Below are positions 31,867 through 35,179 of a DNA stretch of 35,179 nucleotides, in pieces. The notes beneath the pieces were generated by a model. It was not told the origin of the DNA. It did no database searches and saw only the letters and a list, made by a program, of their open reading frames with translations. Every line of letters begins with the position of its first letter. Within the stretch, counting starts at the first letter, position 1. Where the stretch lies: NCBI GenBank assembly GCA_037142435.1, contig JBAXAO010000009.1, positions 1-35,179 on the forward strand, read 5' to 3'. A program made the position numbers and the translations under genes. This DNA is from CAIMZW01 sp037142435. Its GTDB lineage: Bacteria > Actinomycetota > Actinomycetes > Nanopelagicales > Nanopelagicaceae.

Positions 31867-33267
31867 ATGTCAAAGGTTGCCGTTGTCGCATTGGCGCGAC
31901 CCACCTTTGATTTAGCGTGTGCGCAGGCTAATTTCGACTCTGCCACTGCACTTCTGCGCGAACTTGGGGCTGACGTGGTCGGACCAGCAGATTTGATTCA
32001 GACCCCAGATGATGTTGCTGAAGCCACTATTCCCGCTGCCGATCTCTACATTCTCTTTATGGCTTCTTTCTCGGATGCATCCCCTGCCGTTGAACTTTTG
32101 GGCAAAGTTCCAGGACCGATTCTGCTCTGGTCGATGCGCGAACCCGGTGCCATTGGCGAAAGATTGAAATTGAATTCCATGTGTGGCGCTAATTTGGCCG
32201 CACATGCATTGATGAACGTGGGCCAGAGCTTCCGACACTTACACGGCAATGCTGATGAAGATCAGGTCCGCACAAAATTACAAGCAGCGCTGAACGGCGA
32301 TCTACCACCGGCACTTTCACCTGAAAATCAGATTCGCGAGCTCGGCGACATCGCCGAAACAAAAGCGGCACTTGCTCGCCTCTCTGGAAAACGCATCGGC
32401 ACAATTGGTGAAGCTCCAAATGGATTTACCCCGTGCACATTCGATGGTCCAAAACTAAAAGAACTCTTCGGTTTAAATATTTTGCCGATGACGATGGCCG
32501 GCGCCTTTGAAAAAATTGCCGAAGTCGCTCCAGCACGCACCGATGCTGCATACGCAATTTCACTTGCCGCACAACCTTCACTTGGCAATGTCAATGTCGA
32601 GCAAGCCAAAAAAGTTTCTAGCGTCGAAGTAGCCCTTGATGATTGGCGTGGTGAGGATGGTCTCGATGCCATCGCCATTCGGTGCTGGCCCGAATTTCCA
32701 ACTGACTTAGGAGCCTGTGTTTGTTCTTCATTAGGCCGATTGGCCGACCGTGGCACCGTCACCACCTGCGAGCGAGATGTAATGGGTGCGGTCACCATGT
32801 TGGTCAGCGAGGCACTCGGTTGCGATGAAAATTATTTGGTTGACATCGTTGACATCGATGAATCTCAAGACATTATCCGTTTATGGCACTGCGGTTCGGC
32901 TGCAACAAAATTGGCAGCAGAACCCGATAACGCGACCCAATCGATTCACTGCAATCGTAAATTAGGCGTCGCAGGTAACTTTCCGCTCAAGACCGGCCCA
33001 GTCACACTGGTTCGCATTGATCGGGATGTAGATCCGAGCAACAGCACGGGTCTGCGTATGGTTGTGAGTAGAGGGGAATCCATCTCAGCTCCCAACCACT
33101 TCCAAGGCAATACAGCCACAGTTCGCACCGAACCAAAAGCTGCTGCCTTGGTATCTGGAATAGTCACCGGCGGCTATCCGCATCACCTCGTGATCTCATG
33201 GGTTGATGTTCGACCAGCGCTTCGCCGAATGGCACAACTGCTTGGAATCCCCCTCACCGAATGGTAA
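31867..33267 (+). CDS. L-fucose isomerase-like sugar isomerase
   Basis: A 466-residue protein of the fucose/arabinose isomerase superfamily, which interconverts aldoses and ketoses with a divalent metal. The C-terminal block is diagnostic: CWPEFPTDLGACVCSSLGR (Glu276) and CERDVMGAVTML (Glu302, Asp304) provide acidic metal/catalytic residues, and GGYPHH (His439, His440) the ligand histidine. N-terminal Rossmann-like layers start at KVAVVAL. It is shorter than E. coli FucI (about 590 residues), as in the divergent actinobacterial group. TGGAGG lies 4 nt before the ATG and may be masked by a hairpin. It is 27 nt upstream of the ABC binding protein. Sugar specificity unknown. Confidence 0.87.
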   Translation: MSKVAVVALARPTFDLACAQANFDSATALLRELGADVVGPADLIQTPDDVAEATIPAADLYILFMASFSDASPAVELLGKVPGPILLWSMREPGAIGERLKLNSMCGANLAAHALMNVGQSFRHLHGNADEDQVRTKLQAALNGDLPPALSPENQIRELGDIAETKAALARLSGKRIGTIGEAPNGFTPCTFDGPKLKELFGLNILPMTMAGAFEKIAEVAPARTDAAYAISLAAQPSLGNVNVEQAKKVSSVEVALDDWRGEDGLDAIAIRCWPEFPTDLGACVCSSLGRLADRGTVTTCERDVMGAVTMLVSEALGCDENYLVDIVDIDESQDIIRLWHCGSAATKLAAEPDNATQSIHCNRKLGVAGNFPLKTGPVTLVRIDRDVDPSNSTGLRMVVSRGESISAPNHFQGNTATVRTEPKAAALVSGIVTGGYPHHLVISWVDVRPALRRMAQLLGIPLTEW

Positions 33268-33294
33268 AAATCCCTCAAACGAAGGAAACTCCTC

Positions 33295-34743
33295 ATGAAA
33301 AATAAAGGAATGCACATAGGCGCTTTCCGAATGGGAGCAATTGCTGTTATGGCCATTGGCCTGGCATCAGCATCACTCACATCAGTCAGCGCAGACTCAA
33401 CGCCTAGCTTCGGCACAAAGTGCTCATCCGAAGGCGTCAATACCGGTACCTCCACAAGCTCTTTAATCTGCCAGAAGAATTCCAGCGGCGAACTTAAGTG
33501 GGCTCGCGTTCGACTTTCTAGCAATGGACAGTCAACAGTGCCTGCACTTCATGCCAACCCAGGAACAATTGAATTCCATCACTGGCGTGCAGAAGATAAG
33601 GCAGTTTTTGCTGACATCATCTCCAAGTTTGAAGCCGAGAATCCAGGAACTCACATTGTTCAGGTCATCGAAAGCTCCAACGACTACACCAACCTGGCTT
33701 TCTCTCAAATCAAGGGAAACCCAAAGTCGGCAATCTTCGTAACCAGCCGCGGTGGTCAATTCACCCAGTTCTATAACGGTGGGCTGCTTAAGGATCTCTC
33801 TAACGAGCGTTACGTAAAGTCCAACGTTATCTCCAGCGCGCTTACACCTGGAACAGTCGGTGGAAAGATTTACGGCGTTCCTTACCAATCTCTCTTTAAC
33901 GACCCCATCTATAACGCAGAAATGTTTGCCAAGAATGGTTGGACCGTTCCAAAGAACTGGACTTCACTTCTTGCCTTCTGCAAGACCGTTAAGGCCGCCG
34001 GCATAATCCCATTCGCATGGCCAGCTGCTACCCGCGGAAACGCTGGACAGATCATGAACTCGTTCTTGATGAACTCAGCTCCAGATCTAGCCACTCTCAC
34101 AGCACGTATTGCCGCAATTGATACCGGAAAAGCTGACCTAACTCAGCAATGGTTCGTAGATATCGCCACCAAGTATCAGCAGATGAACAACGCTGGTTGC
34201 TTCCCATCAAACGTCGTCGGCTACAACGACACCGTTGCACCTGCTGACTTTGCTGCTGGCAAGGCTGCTATCTACCCAACCGGAACATTCGGTATGAGCA
34301 CAGTGACTAACCTCAACCCAGCAATGAAGGGCAAGATGAAGATCATGTCCCTCATCACTGTTGATACCAAGCCACTGTATGAAGGAATCACCAACAACAC
34401 CTTCATCCTCCACGTCAATGCCAAGTCGAGCTTGCGCGATCAAAATATTGCGCGCGCGTTCCTCTCGTACTTGACCACGGCTCCAATTGCTCAGGAGTAC
34501 GCAGTCGGTACCTCCCAGCATGTATCGATCGTTAACGTTGATTACTCAGCCAACGTCGACCTGTTGAATACCTCAGACATCATGGGCAAGAAGCTCCTTC
34601 TTGCACCACGTTTCCTCTTCAACAACGTCACCACAGTCAGAAACCCACTTGAAGATGCACTGATCGCCATTGGTGGCGGTGCGGATATCACCAAGACTCT
34701 GACAGACACCTCCAAGACCATCAAACAAGGTCTAGGTGCCTAA
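33295..34743 (+). CDS. ABC transporter sugar-binding protein (extracellular solute-binding, family 1)
   Basis: A 482-residue exported binding protein. The signal peptide spans about 1-33 (cut after VSA); no lipobox cysteine is seen at that site. Residues about 40-70 form a small module with two cysteines (Cys43, Cys59) ending LKWARV. The binding domain starts near residue 78 (TIEFHHWRAEDKAVF) with FSQIKGNPKSAIF and YGVPYQSLFNDPIYNAEMF, typical of oligosaccharide/glycerol-phosphate-type binding proteins. Codons are shifted to AAC, AAG, ATC and TTC compared with neighbours, suggesting high expression. AAGGAA precedes ATG 33295. The permease follows directly. Confidence 0.93.
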   Translation: MKNKGMHIGAFRMGAIAVMAIGLASASLTSVSADSTPSFGTKCSSEGVNTGTSTSSLICQKNSSGELKWARVRLSSNGQSTVPALHANPGTIEFHHWRAEDKAVFADIISKFEAENPGTHIVQVIESSNDYTNLAFSQIKGNPKSAIFVTSRGGQFTQFYNGGLLKDLSNERYVKSNVISSALTPGTVGGKIYGVPYQSLFNDPIYNAEMFAKNGWTVPKNWTSLLAFCKTVKAAGIIPFAWPAATRGNAGQIMNSFLMNSAPDLATLTARIAAIDTGKADLTQQWFVDIATKYQQMNNAGCFPSNVVGYNDTVAPADFAAGKAAIYPTGTFGMSTVTNLNPAMKGKMKIMSLITVDTKPLYEGITNNTFILHVNAKSSLRDQNIARAFLSYLTTAPIAQEYAVGTSQHVSIVNVDYSANVDLLNTSDIMGKKLLLAPRFLFNNVTTVRNPLEDALIAIGGGADITKTLTDTSKTIKQGLGA

Positions 34744-35179
34744 TTAGCACTGCAGCCCTAACCCAGAACAGCTCGGCCGCCAAGCGCGGCCGGGCTGCTA
34801 CTGGCCGTTTCAAAAAGAAGGAACCTAGAGTCCTTCTTCTCATGGCACTTCCTGCCTTTGCGATCTATACCTTCCTCTATCTCTATCCCGCTGTTTCAAA
34901 CTTGCTGTATTCGACCCAACGCTGGGATGGCGTCACCAAGGCTCAATTTGTTGGGCTGCATAACTTTAAATACCTTGCCACCAACGATGATCTCTTCCAT
35001 AAAATCGTCGGCAACAACTTCCGATTCTCATTTATTGTTGTAATCCTGCAGACGCTCTTCTCATTAATGTTTGCAATCTTTTTGCTCAAGAACACCAAGA
35101 CCAATATCTTTCTCCGCACCGTCTTTTTCTTCCCGACCATTCTCTCTTCCGTATCGGTGGGTCTCATCTGGACCTTCCT
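34743..35179 (+). CDS. ABC transporter sugar permease (MalF/UgpA type), 3' end cut by window; probable ATT start
   Basis: Membrane subunit of the importer. The frame continues open to the window end and shows LMALPAFAIYTFLYLYPAVSNLLYS (first membrane helix), WDGVTKAQFVGLHNFKYL (classic periplasmic loop of sugar permeases) and FRTVFF/LLR-like FFFPTILSSVSVGLIWTF. In-frame sequence upstream of ATG 34842 also reads as a normal cytoplasmic tail (STAALTQNSSAAKRGRAATG, then basic FKKKEPR) back to ATT at 34743, which overlaps the binding-protein stop as TAATT. No ATG, GTG or TTG exists in this stretch. ATG 34842 would remove the tail and lacks a ribosome binding site. The start is inference; the gene itself is clear. 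Confidence 0.87.
   Translation, partial: MSTAALTQNSSAAKRGRAATGRFKKKEPRVLLLMALPAFAIYTFLYLYPAVSNLLYSTQRWDGVTKAQFVGLHNFKYLATNDDLFHKIVGNNFRFSFIVVILQTLFSLMFAIFLLKNTKTNIFLRTVFFFPTILSSVSVGLIWTF

Noticed and set aside
34815..34838. 8-bp inverted repeat AAGAAGGA/TCCTTCTT as a terminator or attenuator
   Set aside because: It lies within the reading frame of the permease tail (Lys-Lys-Glu ... Leu-Leu-Leu codons), is not followed by a T-run, and may be chance; noted only as possible modulation of permease translation.
1..35179. CRISPR arrays, insertion sequences, prophage or integrase genes
   Set aside because: No regularly spaced repeats, transposase or integrase motifs, or long terminal inverted repeats were seen on either strand.

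Overview
The window is a dense, roughly 50% G+C stretch of a streamlined actinobacterial genome. BldC, the Crp/nth/TlpA/CvpA/acs block, DUF3073, DUF5302 and a sterol-carrier-like gene beside purF are all actinobacterial markers. The very short gaps, many 1-4 nt gene overlaps, apparently leaderless genes and the style of the sugar-binding protein suggest a small-genome aquatic lineage such as the Nanopelagicales (acI-like). That placement is inference; the phylum call is firm. Nearly all of the window is coding. There is no rRNA, CRISPR array, insertion sequence or phage gene.

Layout. 1-2456: 3' part of the SRP RNA gene (ffs), then dnaX and recR, without the ybaB gene that often sits between them. 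2457-4979: lysC (with an internal strong ribosome binding site for a beta subunit) and asd, the entry to lysine/threonine/methionine synthesis, then tRNA-Pro(CGG). 5007-5923: a compact toxin-antitoxin-like pair made of an XRE-nucleotidyltransferase fusion and a HEPN/HepT protein, behind a 20-bp palindrome. 5906-12317: metallophosphoesterase, YqeY-like protein, a 51-aa DUF4177-like protein, RidA, Crp, endonuclease III, TlpA-like thioredoxin, CvpA and acetyl-CoA synthetase. This resembles the mycobacterial Rv3667-Rv3679 block, but reduced. 12318-12734: acs promoter, a possible 48-aa small protein, and the fba leader.

12735-24607: class II fructose-bisphosphate aldolase, then a ten-gene purine run (purA-D-B-C-S-Q-L, a sterol-carrier-like gene, purF, purM). 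Most of these genes overlap by 1-4 nt, so they are probably transcribed and translated together. 24684-26947: DUF3073, an unrecognised 271-aa protein, bldC, DUF5302 and an F420/NADP-reductase-like protein. 26944-28840, minus strand: a small membrane protein and a DUF3352 membrane-anchored protein.

28898-35179 is the most interesting region. It is a probable carbohydrate or N-glycoside uptake and catabolism cluster: ADP-ribosylglycohydrolase-family protein, PfkB kinase, a creatinase/M24-fold protein lacking most metal ligands, an L-fucose-isomerase-like enzyme, and an ABC sugar importer (binding protein, then a permease cut by the window end). The glycohydrolase-kinase pair parallels E. coli yegU-yegV, but the whole set matches no pathway I know. 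The permease appears to start with ATT.

A recurrent expression theme is a TANNNT -10-like hexamer exactly 6 nt (once 7) before the start codon, seen at crp, acs, the DUF3352 gene, the glycohydrolase gene and nth. This implies leaderless mRNAs.
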